A model generated the notes under the pieces. The model did no database searches and was not told the DNA's origin. It saw only the letters and a program-made list of their open reading frames with translations. From Rhizobium sp. ACO-34A (GTDB taxonomy: Bacteria; Pseudomonadota; Alphaproteobacteria; Rhizobiales; Rhizobiaceae), in NCBI GenBank assembly GCA_002600635.1, contig CP021372.1:124001-188000 (forward strand): DNA of 64,000 nt, in the 5' to 3' direction. Position 1 is the stretch's first letter; every line of letters begins with the position of its first letter. Below are positions 25,545 to 33,906 of this stretch, one piece after another. A program made the translations under genes and the position numbers.

Positions 25545-25889
25545 ATGCAGGCCGAAAATATCCAGCTTTTCTCTTACGGTACCCTTCAGCTGGAAAGTGT
25601 CCAGATGTCTTCGTTCGGACGTCGGCTGGTCGGGCAGACAGATTCCATGCCGGGGTTCAGGAAAGAGATGGTCGAGATCACCGATCCCGACGTGCTGGCG
25701 GCCAGCGGAGAGAGGTTTCATCCGATCGTCATTCCGTCCAACGACCCTGCGGATGCGGTTGCCGGCACCGTGTTCCTGATCACGGAAGCGGAACTCGCCG
25801 CGGCGGATGAGTACGAAGTTTCCGACTACAAGCGGATCGAGACCGTACTTGCGTCGGGAACAAAAGCCTGGGTTTACGTCAAGGCGTGA
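25545..25889 (+). CDS. Gamma-glutamylcyclotransferase-like (AIG2 family) protein
   Basis: The 114-aa protein has the family signature LFSYGTLQ at residues 7-14, the nucleotide-free beta-barrel fold pattern, and the likely catalytic acid in ADEYEVSDYKR. GGCT-fold proteins release 5-oxoproline from gamma-glutamyl compounds or cleave similar amides. GAGGGGAG precedes the start. The end overlaps by 11 nt the 3' end of the convergent LysR gene. Functional pairing with the divergent arginase-like gene is suggested by the shared promoter, and 5-oxoproline would be a substrate for the pxp genes at 43.7-48 kb (inference). Confidence 0.85.
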   Translation: MQAENIQLFSYGTLQLESVQMSSFGRRLVGQTDSMPGFRKEMVEITDPDVLAASGERFHPIVIPSNDPADAVAGTVFLITEAELAAADEYEVSDYKRIETVLASGTKAWVYVKA

Positions 25890-26835
25890 CCGGTGTTTGG
25901 GTTGCTTCCGGTTCCTGAGGTTTCCCCACGGGAAGGTCAGCATTGAGCAAGGCGTGCTCGATCCGATCCAGCACCAATCGGGCGGCGTGCGAGAGTTGCC
26001 TTGCCTGACCGAGACAGAGAGCCAGCGGGATTGGCCGCAGCACCTTGTCCGTGAGGGGAACGAAACAGAGATCCCTGGCCCGAACCTCCTCCATCACGTC
26101 GAGAGCGGTCAGGATGCCGATTCCTGCGCCATCGCCAATGAGTGACTTGATCATCTGAATATTGTTGGATGCGACGGCCGCCGTCAGCTCGATCCCCGTG
26201 GCAGCTTCGAGGGCGTTGACCTGTTCGCAAAGCGCCAGCGGTTCCGCCGGCGCGACGACGGGATGGCCGACGCATCGACTGAAGCGCATGGTGGGTATGC
26301 CGGCGAGTTCATGGTCGGGCGGCATGACAATCCCCAGGCCGATATCGCGGTGGCTCTGGACAAGAATGTCCTTTGACAATTGCGGCCCAAGCATCAGGCC
26401 GAAATCGACTTCCCCGCGCTGGATCACCCCTTGAATGGCAATGTTATCGAGCACGTTCAGCTCGATCGACACGCCCGGAAATTCCCGCCGGAGGTCAGCG
26501 ATCGTTCTCGGCAGGAAGCCCTTGCTCAGCGCATCGATCACGGCAATGCGAACATGGCCGCGACGGAGGCCGACGAGATCGTCTATCTGTCCTTGCAGGC
26601 GCTCGAAATCCCGTTTCCATCGGCCCGTTGAAGTCAACAGCAGTTCGCCCGCTGCCGTCGGCTTGAGCCCGGAGGGCAGGCGCTCGAAGAGTGGAACGCC
26701 GAGCTGCTCTTCCGCAGCCAGGATTTGCCGATCGATTGCAGAGGCCGACACATGCAGCGTTTCCGATGCCTTTCGGATCGAACCCTGCCGCGCGACGTCG
26801 AGAAAATAGCGGCTGAACCGTGAGAAGACGAACAT
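25879..26835 (-). CDS. LysR-family transcriptional regulator
   Basis: The 318-aa protein has an N-terminal winged helix (FSRFSRYFLDVARQGSIRKASETLHVSASAIDRQ, up to FERLPSGLKPTAAG) and a periplasmic-binding-like effector domain starting at GHVRIAVIDALSKGFLP. It is divergent from the Rieske oxygenase operon and is the natural candidate for its control. The intervening 110 bp carry CGATATAT-N8-ATATATCG. The C-terminal tail (KPQEPEATQTPVTP) is low complexity. Confidence 0.9.
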   Translation of the reverse strand: MFVFSRFSRYFLDVARQGSIRKASETLHVSASAIDRQILAAEEQLGVPLFERLPSGLKPTAAGELLLTSTGRWKRDFERLQGQIDDLVGLRRGHVRIAVIDALSKGFLPRTIADLRREFPGVSIELNVLDNIAIQGVIQRGEVDFGLMLGPQLSKDILVQSHRDIGLGIVMPPDHELAGIPTMRFSRCVGHPVVAPAEPLALCEQVNALEAATGIELTAAVASNNIQMIKSLIGDGAGIGILTALDVMEEVRARDLCFVPLTDKVLRPIPLALCLGQARQLSHAARLVLDRIEHALLNADLPVGKPQEPEATQTPVTP

Positions 26836-26899
26836 GAGTGTTCCATTTTTTGCAACGCATTATTTGAAACTCGGCATTTGAAGTCAATCAGAAGTCAGT

Positions 26900-26923
26900 C
26901 GATATATATGAATGAATATATCG
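26900..26923. promoter_or_regulatory. Inverted repeat CGATATAT-N8-ATATATCG before the Rieske operon
   Basis: Perfect 8-bp arms (26900-26907 and 26916-26923) lie 23 bp before the oxygenase start, where a bound protein would block or assist RNA polymerase. The arms match the repeats at 25466-25491. Confidence 0.55.
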
Positions 26924-26945
26924 CTTTGAACGATGAGGTCGCTTG

Positions 26946-28016
26946 ATGAATGTTGCCGTTGCCACGCCGCAGATGCCGGCCGCGCCTGATCTTCCCCGTA
27001 ACTGTTCGTTCGATGCCGACGACTGGCGGATTCTCGCCCGCCACTGGTTTCCGGTGGCGCTTGTCAGGGATGTTCTGGAAAAGGGCCTGGTGGATGCCGT
27101 CCTGCTCGATGAGAAGCTCGTCGTCTACAGGGTTGGGGAGGAGATCGTCGTTGCCAACGACATCTGCACCCACCGCGGCGTACCGCTGACCATGGGATCG
27201 AACGACAATGCAGACGGTGTCCGTTGTCCCTATCACGGCCTGAAATTTGGTGCCGGAGGAAAATGTATCAAGGTTCCGGCCCATCCGGACAACGCGATCC
27301 CTGCCAAACTTCATCTGAAGTCCTACCCTGTCGTCCAGCGTTATGGTTTGGTCTGGACCTGTCTGCGGCCAGAGGAGGGCGAGGCGGCGACCACGGTGCC
27401 GTTCATGCCCCATTGGGATGACGAAGGTTTCCTGCAGATGAACTGTCCTGCCTTCGATATCGCCGGTTTTGCCGGCCGACAGATCGAGGGCTTTCTCGAT
27501 GTCGCGCATTTTGCGTTCATCCACACCGAGACCTTTGCCGATCCGGACAATCCTGTCGTCCCGCCCTACGAAACGCGTCCCACGGATGTCGGGTTCGAGG
27601 CCGAATACTGGAGCACCGTCTCGAATTTTGGCCACGGGTCGGAGAAGACGGCGCCGGAAGGCTTTCAATGGCTTCGCCATTTCCGGACGCACCTGCCGTT
27701 CACGGCCCATCTGACGGTTCATTTCCCCGAGGGAGGACGTTTGTCGATCCTGAATGCGGCATCACCGGTTTCCGCGCGCAAGACCCGGCTGTTCGTACCG
27801 ATCGCCCGGAATTTCGATCTCGATGCGCCGATTCAGGATACCTACGACTTCAATCATCGCGTCTTTTCGGAGGACGCGGCCATGGTTGAAAACCAGAAGC
27901 CGGAAAATCTCCCGCTGGATCCCCGCATGGAGGCGCATATTCCCGCGGACCGAAGCTCGATCAGTTATCGCCGGGGCTTGCGCGACATGGGCCTCAGCCA
28001 TTTCTTTATCGCGTGA
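26946..28016 (+). CDS. Rieske non-heme iron oxygenase, alpha subunit (VanA/phthalate type)
   Basis: The 356-aa protein has an N-terminal Rieske domain with C74-x-H76 (ICTHRG) and C94-x2-H97 (CPYHG), and a catalytic domain with D185-x2-H188-x4-H193 (LDVAHFAFIH) for mononuclear iron. Layout and length fit the single-subunit VanA/PobA-like group, which demethylates or hydroxylates aromatic or heterocyclic substrates. GAGG lies before the ATG; a TTG one codon earlier is less likely. The electron donor is the reductase encoded next. The substrate cannot be told from sequence alone. Confidence 0.93.
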   Translation: MNVAVATPQMPAAPDLPRNCSFDADDWRILARHWFPVALVRDVLEKGLVDAVLLDEKLVVYRVGEEIVVANDICTHRGVPLTMGSNDNADGVRCPYHGLKFGAGGKCIKVPAHPDNAIPAKLHLKSYPVVQRYGLVWTCLRPEEGEAATTVPFMPHWDDEGFLQMNCPAFDIAGFAGRQIEGFLDVAHFAFIHTETFADPDNPVVPPYETRPTDVGFEAEYWSTVSNFGHGSEKTAPEGFQWLRHFRTHLPFTAHLTVHFPEGGRLSILNAASPVSARKTRLFVPIARNFDLDAPIQDTYDFNHRVFSEDAAMVENQKPENLPLDPRMEAHIPADRSSISYRRGLRDMGLSHFFIA

Positions 28017-28024
28017 GGCCCGGC

Positions 28025-28984
28025 ATGGAACTGATGGTTTCCGCAATCAGGATCAACGGTGACGACAACCTGGATATCGAGTTCGTCGATCCCGACGGCT
28101 GCGACCTGCCGCCGTTCACGCCCGGCGCCCATATCGATATCCGCACGCCATCCGGCGCCTTGCGGCAGTATTCTCTCTGTAGCAGTGCCGGCGACAGGCG
28201 GGCTTACAGGATCTGTGTTCGCAAGGACGATGCATCCCGGGGCGGTTCACGTTCTCTGCATAGCGATCTGCGCGTGCGGGAGAAGGTCGATGTTTCGAAC
28301 CCGCGAAATCTGTTCAGCCTGCCGGAAGCGCAGCGATACATCCTCGTTTCCGCAGGGATCGGCATTACTCCAATCATTTCCATGGCTCGTCAGCTTGCCG
28401 AAAACGGTGCGGACTTCGAGTTCCATCACTTCGAACGAAGCAGGTCGCGTGTGGCGTTTCTCGACGAATTGACTGCCGGTACCCTGAGGCAATGCACGAG
28501 CCTGCATCTGGGTGAGGAGGGGGCAAGCTTCCGGATTGCGGGCCCGGTTTGTCTCGACAAGGTCGATGCGGATACCGTTGTGTTGGCATGCGGGCCAAAT
28601 ATGTTTCTGGATCTCCTTGCCACGCGGATGAGGGATGCTGGCTGGCTGCCGCATCAACTGCATTCCGAGCGTTTTCGGCCTGTTGGTTCATCCACGGCTC
28701 TTTCCACCCCGGAGGGGGCCAGCTTCGAGGTGGAAATTGCGTCAACGGGGAAACGTTTTACCGTTGGTGAAAACGACACGATCGCGAATGTCCTTCAGCA
28801 AAATGGCGTGCCAATTGAACTGTCTTGCGAGCAGGGGATGTGCGGTGCCTGTTTGACCAAGGTCATCCAGGGTTCGCCTGATCACAAGGACATCGTTCTT
28901 TCCGACGCTGAAAAGGCAGTGAATGATCAGATGACCATCTGCTGTTCGCGTTCATTCAGTCCGTTGCTGGTTCTTGACCTGTAA
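28025..28984 (+). CDS. PDR/VanB-type oxidoreductase (FMN, NADH, 2Fe-2S)
   Basis: The 319-aa reductase has a flavin domain with RQYSLCSS, a pyridine-nucleotide domain with LVSAGIGITPIISMARQL and VVLACGP, and a C-terminal plant-type [2Fe-2S] ferredoxin domain (CEQGMCGAC ... CC), the order seen in phthalate dioxygenase reductase and VanB. It passes electrons from NAD(P)H to the Rieske oxygenase. TGAGG, overlapping the oxygenase stop, serves as ribosome site for the chosen ATG; a GTG four codons upstream overlaps the stop and is an alternative. Confidence 0.93.
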   Translation: MELMVSAIRINGDDNLDIEFVDPDGCDLPPFTPGAHIDIRTPSGALRQYSLCSSAGDRRAYRICVRKDDASRGGSRSLHSDLRVREKVDVSNPRNLFSLPEAQRYILVSAGIGITPIISMARQLAENGADFEFHHFERSRSRVAFLDELTAGTLRQCTSLHLGEEGASFRIAGPVCLDKVDADTVVLACGPNMFLDLLATRMRDAGWLPHQLHSERFRPVGSSTALSTPEGASFEVEIASTGKRFTVGENDTIANVLQQNGVPIELSCEQGMCGACLTKVIQGSPDHKDIVLSDAEKAVNDQMTICCSRSFSPLLVLDL

Positions 28985-29123
28985 CGCGCCGATCAATCGG
29001 CATTGCGTGTCTCCTTGCGCGGGTTGACGGCGTTCCCCACCTTTCAGGAGCTAGGGAATTGCCAATTATATTGTAGAACCGGAGCCAGCGGCGGATACTG
29101 CCGCGACGCGTTTGGGGAACAGT

Positions 29124-30125
29124 ATGAGCAGGGCGAGTTACAGGGACATTGCCCTTCTGGCGGGCGTGGGGACCGCGACGGTGGAACGGGTACTGAACGG
29201 GCGCGGAGGTGTTCGGCCAGCATTGGTCGAGAAGGTTGTTATTGCTGCTCGCAGCCTGAACTATCCGCGCCTGCTTCCCGATACTCATCGCGGCCTTTTA
29301 CGGATCGATGTTCTGATGGTCCGGCCCGAAACCACCTTCTATCGGCGGCTTTCCAAGGCCTTCGAGCAGATCGCTCACAGCCTCGATCCGCTCGTGGTGG
29401 TCCACAGACGGTTTGTCGAGGAAATGAAGCCAAGGGAAATCGCGGCCGCCATCGCATCGGCGGATTACCCGCGCGCCGGGCTTATCCTGGCTGTTCCCAA
29501 CAGTCCCTTGGTCAAGGCTGCGGTGAAGGAGGTGGCTGAACAGGGTGTGCCTATCGTACATGTCGTCACCAAGGCGTCCGAGGATCATGTCGAGTTTGTC
29601 GGGATCGACAATTATGCGGCCGGCCGCACGGCGGCTCATTTCATCTGCCGCATGACACGGGCCGAGGGACCCGTCGTCGCATTGTGCCACCCTATCTATC
29701 AGGTCCACCGGGATCGAGTACGGGGCTTCTCCGAATACTTCCGCGATCATCCCGGCCCGATCAATTTCGAGTGGCTAGGCTTTACCCGTGACGAGGAGCA
29801 TTACAGCGCCGAAACCCTGTCCGAGGCACTGCGGAAGCATCCGAATCTCGTGGGGCTCTATAATGCGGGCGGAGCGAATTCCGCTTTGATCGAGGTTCTG
29901 AGGCGCAGCGGTCGCGGCAGGGACATTCTGTTCATTGGCCATGAACTCACCGATTACACCCGCACCGCTCTGCGTGACGGCGTCATGGATGTGGTTCTCG
30001 ATCAGGCGCCGGAGGCGCAGGCTCAGCGTGCGCTCGATATTATCCTGCGCCGTGTCGGTCTCACGGAAATCGAGCCGGATCGTAATCCGATCCGTTTCAT
30101 CACCATCACCGCCGAAAGCCTTTGA
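29124..30125 (+). CDS. LacI-family transcriptional regulator
   Basis: The 333-aa protein begins with a LacI helix-turn-helix (YRDIALLAGVGTATVERVLNGRGGVRPALVEKV), then a hinge helix region and a sugar-binding-protein-like effector domain (RIDVLMVRPETTFY..., VEFVGIDNYAAGRTAAHFI, FIGHELTDYTR). The HTH replaces the usual SxxTVSRVLN with GTATVERVLN. GGGGAA precedes the ATG. It precedes and reads toward the hydroxylase operon, and its ligand is probably the sugar-like compound recognised by the binding protein encoded at 31693-32637, since both share this fold (inference). Confidence 0.9.
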   Translation: MSRASYRDIALLAGVGTATVERVLNGRGGVRPALVEKVVIAARSLNYPRLLPDTHRGLLRIDVLMVRPETTFYRRLSKAFEQIAHSLDPLVVVHRRFVEEMKPREIAAAIASADYPRAGLILAVPNSPLVKAAVKEVAEQGVPIVHVVTKASEDHVEFVGIDNYAAGRTAAHFICRMTRAEGPVVALCHPIYQVHRDRVRGFSEYFRDHPGPINFEWLGFTRDEEHYSAETLSEALRKHPNLVGLYNAGGANSALIEVLRRSGRGRDILFIGHELTDYTRTALRDGVMDVVLDQAPEAQAQRALDIILRRVGLTEIEPDRNPIRFITITAESL

Positions 30126-30130
30126 TCTAA

Positions 30131-30140
30131 ATTGATCAAT
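30131..30140. promoter_or_regulatory. ATTGATCAAT palindrome, candidate LacI operator
   Basis: A perfect 10-bp palindrome starts six bases after the lacI-type stop and 134 bp before the hydroxylase gene. A related near-palindrome, GCCGATCAATCGGC (28988-29001), lies before the regulator gene. Shared core GATCAAT suggests autoregulation plus operon control; evidence is pattern only. Confidence 0.35.
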
Positions 30141-30273
30141 GAAGTCTTCGGCGTCTGAAACACCTCCTGCTACTTTCAACAGCGGGAGGAGAGCCGGCGT
30201 TTCAAGGGAAACGATACGGATAGAGGCGCTTGGCCGCTCTTCTCCCCATAAGGTTCTTGGGAAGGAGAGTGCC

Positions 30274-31308
30274 ATGGACGACTTGAAATACGGGACGCGA
30301 AACAAGCGTGGTGACTGGGCACCCAACAAGCCGGTCGAGACCGCGCCGTTGTTTCTTTTTCCCCCGAAACTGCTGGCAATCCTGAAGTGGCTGCCGCACT
30401 ATTTCTTTCCTTGGAACCTGATCTTCGCGGCATCCGCCATCGCTTACTGGGCCTGGGTCGTGCCACCGGTCGAAACGATGCAGACGCTACGCATCGGCTG
30501 GGCGCTCTGGCTTTACGCCGTGAACGCAGTCTGCGTGTTCCTTTTCTATGGCGCCTTCGAGCTTCATCTCTATGTGCTCAAGCGGCAGGAGAACCGCTTC
30601 AAGTACAATGGCAAATTCCCGGCTGATCAGAAAAACAATGTGTTCTGGTTCGATAGCCAGAACATCGACAACATCCTGCGAACCTTCCTGTCAGGCGTGA
30701 CGATCTGGACGGGTATCGAAGTGGTGATGCTCTGGGCTTATGCCAATGGCTATGCGCCCTGGCTGAGCTTTGCGGAAAATCCGTGGACGCTGGCGCTTGT
30801 CGCGCTCGTGGTTCCGATCATTCACGAATTTCATTTCTTCTGCATCCATCGGCTCATCCATACGCCGTTCCTCTACAAGTGGGTGCATTCGGTTCACCAC
30901 AATTCGGTGAACCCGTCGCCATGGTCGTCGCTGTCGATGCATCCGGTCGAGCATCTGCTCTATCTCGGCACCGCCTTCTACCACCTCGTCCTGCCGTCCA
31001 ATCCGGTGCTGATGCTCTACCAGCTGCATTATGCGGGCTTCGGCGCCATTCCCGGCCATGTCGGCTTCGACAAGGTGGAAGTGGGTGAGGACAAGCTGGT
31101 CGATAGCCATGCTTACGCTCACTACCTGCACCACAAGTACTTCGAGGTGAACTATGGCGATGCGCTGATCCCGCTGGATAAGTGGTTTGGCACCTGGCAC
31201 GACGGCTCCGCCGAAGGCGAGGCGCGCATGCAGGAGCGCTATCGCAAGCGCAAGGAAAAGCTTGCCGCCAGCAAGGCCCGCGCCGAAGTCCGGGAGGCTG
31301 CAGAATGA
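30274..31308 (+). CDS. Sterol desaturase / fatty acid hydroxylase family membrane diiron enzyme
   Basis: The 344-aa integral membrane protein has helices near residues 47-62, 75-95, 137-157 and 172-190 and the histidine clusters of the superfamily: H184/H187, HRLIH (192-196), HSVHH (205-209), H223/H227 and HYLHH (283-287). These would bind a diiron centre that hydroxylates or desaturates a C-H bond using O2. GGAGAG gives a strong ribosome site. The following genes encode a Rieske ferredoxin and a ferredoxin reductase, a complete electron-supply chain, so this is the terminal oxygenase. The C-terminus is a charged coil-like tail. Confidence 0.9.
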   Translation: MDDLKYGTRNKRGDWAPNKPVETAPLFLFPPKLLAILKWLPHYFFPWNLIFAASAIAYWAWVVPPVETMQTLRIGWALWLYAVNAVCVFLFYGAFELHLYVLKRQENRFKYNGKFPADQKNNVFWFDSQNIDNILRTFLSGVTIWTGIEVVMLWAYANGYAPWLSFAENPWTLALVALVVPIIHEFHFFCIHRLIHTPFLYKWVHSVHHNSVNPSPWSSLSMHPVEHLLYLGTAFYHLVLPSNPVLMLYQLHYAGFGAIPGHVGFDKVEVGEDKLVDSHAYAHYLHHKYFEVNYGDALIPLDKWFGTWHDGSAEGEARMQERYRKRKEKLAASKARAEVREAAE

Positions 31309-31616
31309 CCTGGGTATCGGCATGCAAATTCGACGACATCGAACAGGAAGGTGCCGTTCGCTTCGACCACGCAGGCCGCACCTATGCCGTTTTCCGTGGA
31401 CCGGATGACAGCATCTACTGCACGGCCGGTCTCTGCACCCATGAAGCGATCCATCTGGCGGAGGGGCTTGTGATGGATTTCGAAGTGGAATGTCCCAAGC
31501 ATTCCGGTGCCTTCGACTATCGCACGGGGGAGGCCCTGCGGCTTCCCGCCTGCGAGAATCTGAAGATCTATCCGGCCGAGGTGGTCGATGGAGAGGTCCG
31601 CGTGGCCCTCGGTTAG
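31305..31616 (+). CDS. Rieske [2Fe-2S] ferredoxin
   Basis: The 103-aa soluble ferredoxin has the Rieske ligands C44-x-H46 (LCTHEA) and C63-x2-H66 (CPKHSG), typical of dioxygenase-system ferredoxins (BphF/CarAc type). ATGA overlap couples it to the diiron hydroxylase gene. It would shuttle electrons from the reductase encoded at 32701-33906 to the hydroxylase. Pairing a Rieske ferredoxin with a fatty-acid-hydroxylase-fold enzyme is known for some carotenoid and sterol oxygenases but is not the common arrangement. Confidence 0.93.
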   Translation: MTWVSACKFDDIEQEGAVRFDHAGRTYAVFRGPDDSIYCTAGLCTHEAIHLAEGLVMDFEVECPKHSGAFDYRTGEALRLPACENLKIYPAEVVDGEVRVALG

Positions 31617-31692
31617 GGCCACGTTTTACGGAACAGGCCCATCGGGCTTCCGGAATGCGATCGGGTGATCCGGCACCCACAGGGAGGAGAGC

Positions 31693-32637
31693 ATGAAATC
31701 AGTATGGCTGGCGGCCGCTCTGGCCGCCATGATGGGGAGCGCTGCCTTCGCGGAGACGCTGGGCGTCTCGATGCAGAGCTTCGACAACAACTTCCAGACG
31801 CTGCTGCGGGAAGGGATCGTCGCCCGTGCAACGGAGACAAAGGATGTCAGCGTGCAGGTGGAGGACGCGCAGACGGATGTTTCCAAGCAGCTCAATCAGG
31901 TGAACAACTTCATTGCCGCGGGCGTCGATATGATCCTCATGACGCTGACGGATACGTCTGCGGCACCCGGCATCAGCGATGCTGCCGCAAAGGCGGGTAT
32001 TCCACTCGTGTTTCTCAATCTCGAGCCGGAAAATGTCGCTAGGCTTCCGGAAAAGCAGGCCTATGTCGGCTCCAAGGAAATCGATGCCGGCCGGTTGGCC
32101 GGGGAGCAGGCCTGTTCGCTGCTGAAGGAGAAGGGCAAGGCATCGGATGCGCAGGTTTACATTCTGATGGGAGATCTTGCCCATCAGGCATCGCGCGACC
32201 GCACCTCTTCTTTCAAGGAAGCGTTGGCGGCCGGTGAATGCAAGGGTGTGACGATTGCCGACGAGCAATCGGCCTCCTGGACACGCACCAACGCCATCGA
32301 CATGACGACGAACTGGATTACGGCCGGCCGGCCGATCGATGTGGTTTTCGCCAATAACGACGAAATGGCCATCGGCGCCATACAGGCCCTGAAGGCGGCG
32401 GGTACCTCGATGGAAGACGTCATCGTCATCGGTATCGACGCCACGCAGGATGGCCTTGCCGCCATGGCGGCGGGCGATCTCGATGCCACCGTATTCCAGA
32501 ATGCCAAGGCTCAGTCGGCGAGCGCTGTCGATGCCGCTCTTGCGTTGAAGCGCGGTGAGCCGGTCGAAAAACAGGTCTGGGTGCCGTTCGAGCTGGTCAC
32601 GCCCAGGAACATGGCAGAGTACGCTGCCAAGAACTGA
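31693..32637 (+). CDS. Sugar-type ABC transporter substrate-binding protein (RbsB-like), no cognate transporter here
   Basis: A 314-aa periplasmic protein with a clear signal peptide (MKSVWLAAALAAMMGSAAFA). The mature part is a periplasmic-binding-protein type 1 fold: TLGVSMQSFDNNFQTLLREGI, QLNQVNNFIAAGVDMILMTLTDTSA, DVVFANNDEMAIGAIQAL and VIVIGIDATQDGL. Related proteins bind ribose, inositol or other polyols. GGGAGGAGAG is a strong ribosome site. No ATPase or permease is adjacent, so it either serves a transporter elsewhere or acts in sensing. A strong hairpin follows its stop. Confidence 0.92.
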   Translation: MKSVWLAAALAAMMGSAAFAETLGVSMQSFDNNFQTLLREGIVARATETKDVSVQVEDAQTDVSKQLNQVNNFIAAGVDMILMTLTDTSAAPGISDAAAKAGIPLVFLNLEPENVARLPEKQAYVGSKEIDAGRLAGEQACSLLKEKGKASDAQVYILMGDLAHQASRDRTSSFKEALAAGECKGVTIADEQSASWTRTNAIDMTTNWITAGRPIDVVFANNDEMAIGAIQALKAAGTSMEDVIVIGIDATQDGLAAMAAGDLDATVFQNAKAQSASAVDAALALKRGEPVEKQVWVPFELVTPRNMAEYAAKN

Positions 32638-32646
32638 TCCTCCCCA

Positions 32647-32685
32647 GGGCCGGCACATTTCCCAGAATGTGTCGGCCCGCCTTTT
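32647..32685 (+). terminator. Hairpin/attenuator after the binding-protein gene
   Basis: A 13-bp stem (GGGCCGGCACATT/AATGTGTCGGCCC, one G-U pair, 6-nt loop) is followed by GCCTTTT. It lies inside the operon, so it probably terminates part of the transcripts and keeps binding-protein expression above that of the downstream genes. Confidence 0.7.
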
Positions 32686-32700
32686 CCCAAAGGAGACCGC

Positions 32701-33906
32701 ATGAACGGGATCGTTATCATCGGCGCCGGGGAAGCCGGCACACGCGCCGCCTTTGCCCTGCGCGAAACGGGGTTTTCCGGGTCTGTCACATTGGTCGGCA
32801 AGGAGCCGCATCTACCTTACGAGCGTCCGCCTCTTTCCAAGCCGCTGGATGGTACGGTGCAGATGAAAGCGATCTGCTCCTCCGAGGCATTGGATGCTGC
32901 CGGCATCGATTATCGGCAGGAGAGATCAGCGCTACGGATCGACCCAGGTAAGCGTCGCGTGTTTCTCGATGATGGCGAGATGCTTTCCTATGACAAACTG
33001 CTTCTTGCCACGGGCGCGCGGCCAAGACAGCTCGTATGCCCCGGTGCGGAACGCGCGCATGGTTTTCGCACCTTTGCTGATGCGGCCGCGATCTTTGAAC
33101 GCGCTGATCTCGGCAAGTCTGTTGCCATCATAGGTGGCGGGTTGATCGGCATGGAGCTTGCGGCAGTGCTGCGCGGCAAGGGTATCTCCGTGCATGTCAT
33201 CGAGGCGGCAGCAAAGCCGCTCGGGCGCGCCGTGCCAATACGATTTGCGGAGAGCCTCCATGCCCGCCATGTCGAGGAAGGCGTATCCTTCCATCTCGGG
33301 CAGGGCATTGCGGAAATCACGTCCGAAGCTGTCGTGCTGGCGGATGGCTCGACTGTTCCCGCCGATCTTGTCGTTGCTGCGATCGGGGTCGTGCCGGATA
33401 TCGTCCTTGCCGAAGCGGCAGGCCTCGCTACGGGCAATGGCATTCTGGCGGACGGGTTTCTCCGCACCAGCGACCAGCATATCTTCGCTGCCGGCGACTG
33501 TGCGGCAGTCGCTCAGCCCACCGGAGGCCATATGCGCTTCGAAAGCTGGCGCAATGCCCGCAATCAGGCAGAAACGGCTGCCCGCAACATGGCCGGCGCG
33601 AACGAGATGTTTTCCGCGATACCGTGGTTCTGGTCCGATCAGTACGATCTCGGCTTGCAGGTTGCCGGTCTGCCGCAGCCGGGGCATCAGATCGTCGTCC
33701 GCTCGCTGGGGGAAGCGGCCATGGAGTTCTATCTCGACGGTGGGCGTCTTGTTGCCGCCGCCGGACTCGGCGTCGGCAACAGCTTGGGGAAAGAGATCAA
33801 GCTGGCGGAAATGCTGATTGCGGCCGGCGCCTGCCCCGATCCGGCAATGCTCGCGGATGCGGCGGTCAATCTGAAGGCGCTTTTGAAAAGCGCGCGTGCT
33901 GCCTGA
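32701..33906 (+). CDS. FAD-dependent ferredoxin reductase (rhodocoxin/putidaredoxin reductase type)
   Basis: The 401-aa flavoprotein has an FAD site VIIGAGEAGTRAAFALRE, the active-site-region motif YERPPLSKPLDG, a NAD-binding GGGLIGMELAAVL, and the second FAD motif IFAAGDCAAV, followed by a reductase C-terminal domain (WFWSDQYDLGLQVAG). This is the BphA4/PdR family that reduces Rieske or plant-type ferredoxins with NADH. AAAGGAG precedes the ATG. It completes the three-part oxygenase with the two genes at 30274-31616, although the binding-protein gene intervenes. Confidence 0.93.
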   Translation: MNGIVIIGAGEAGTRAAFALRETGFSGSVTLVGKEPHLPYERPPLSKPLDGTVQMKAICSSEALDAAGIDYRQERSALRIDPGKRRVFLDDGEMLSYDKLLLATGARPRQLVCPGAERAHGFRTFADAAAIFERADLGKSVAIIGGGLIGMELAAVLRGKGISVHVIEAAAKPLGRAVPIRFAESLHARHVEEGVSFHLGQGIAEITSEAVVLADGSTVPADLVVAAIGVVPDIVLAEAAGLATGNGILADGFLRTSDQHIFAAGDCAAVAQPTGGHMRFESWRNARNQAETAARNMAGANEMFSAIPWFWSDQYDLGLQVAGLPQPGHQIVVRSLGEAAMEFYLDGGRLVAAAGLGVGNSLGKEIKLAEMLIAAGACPDPAMLADAAVNLKALLKSARAA

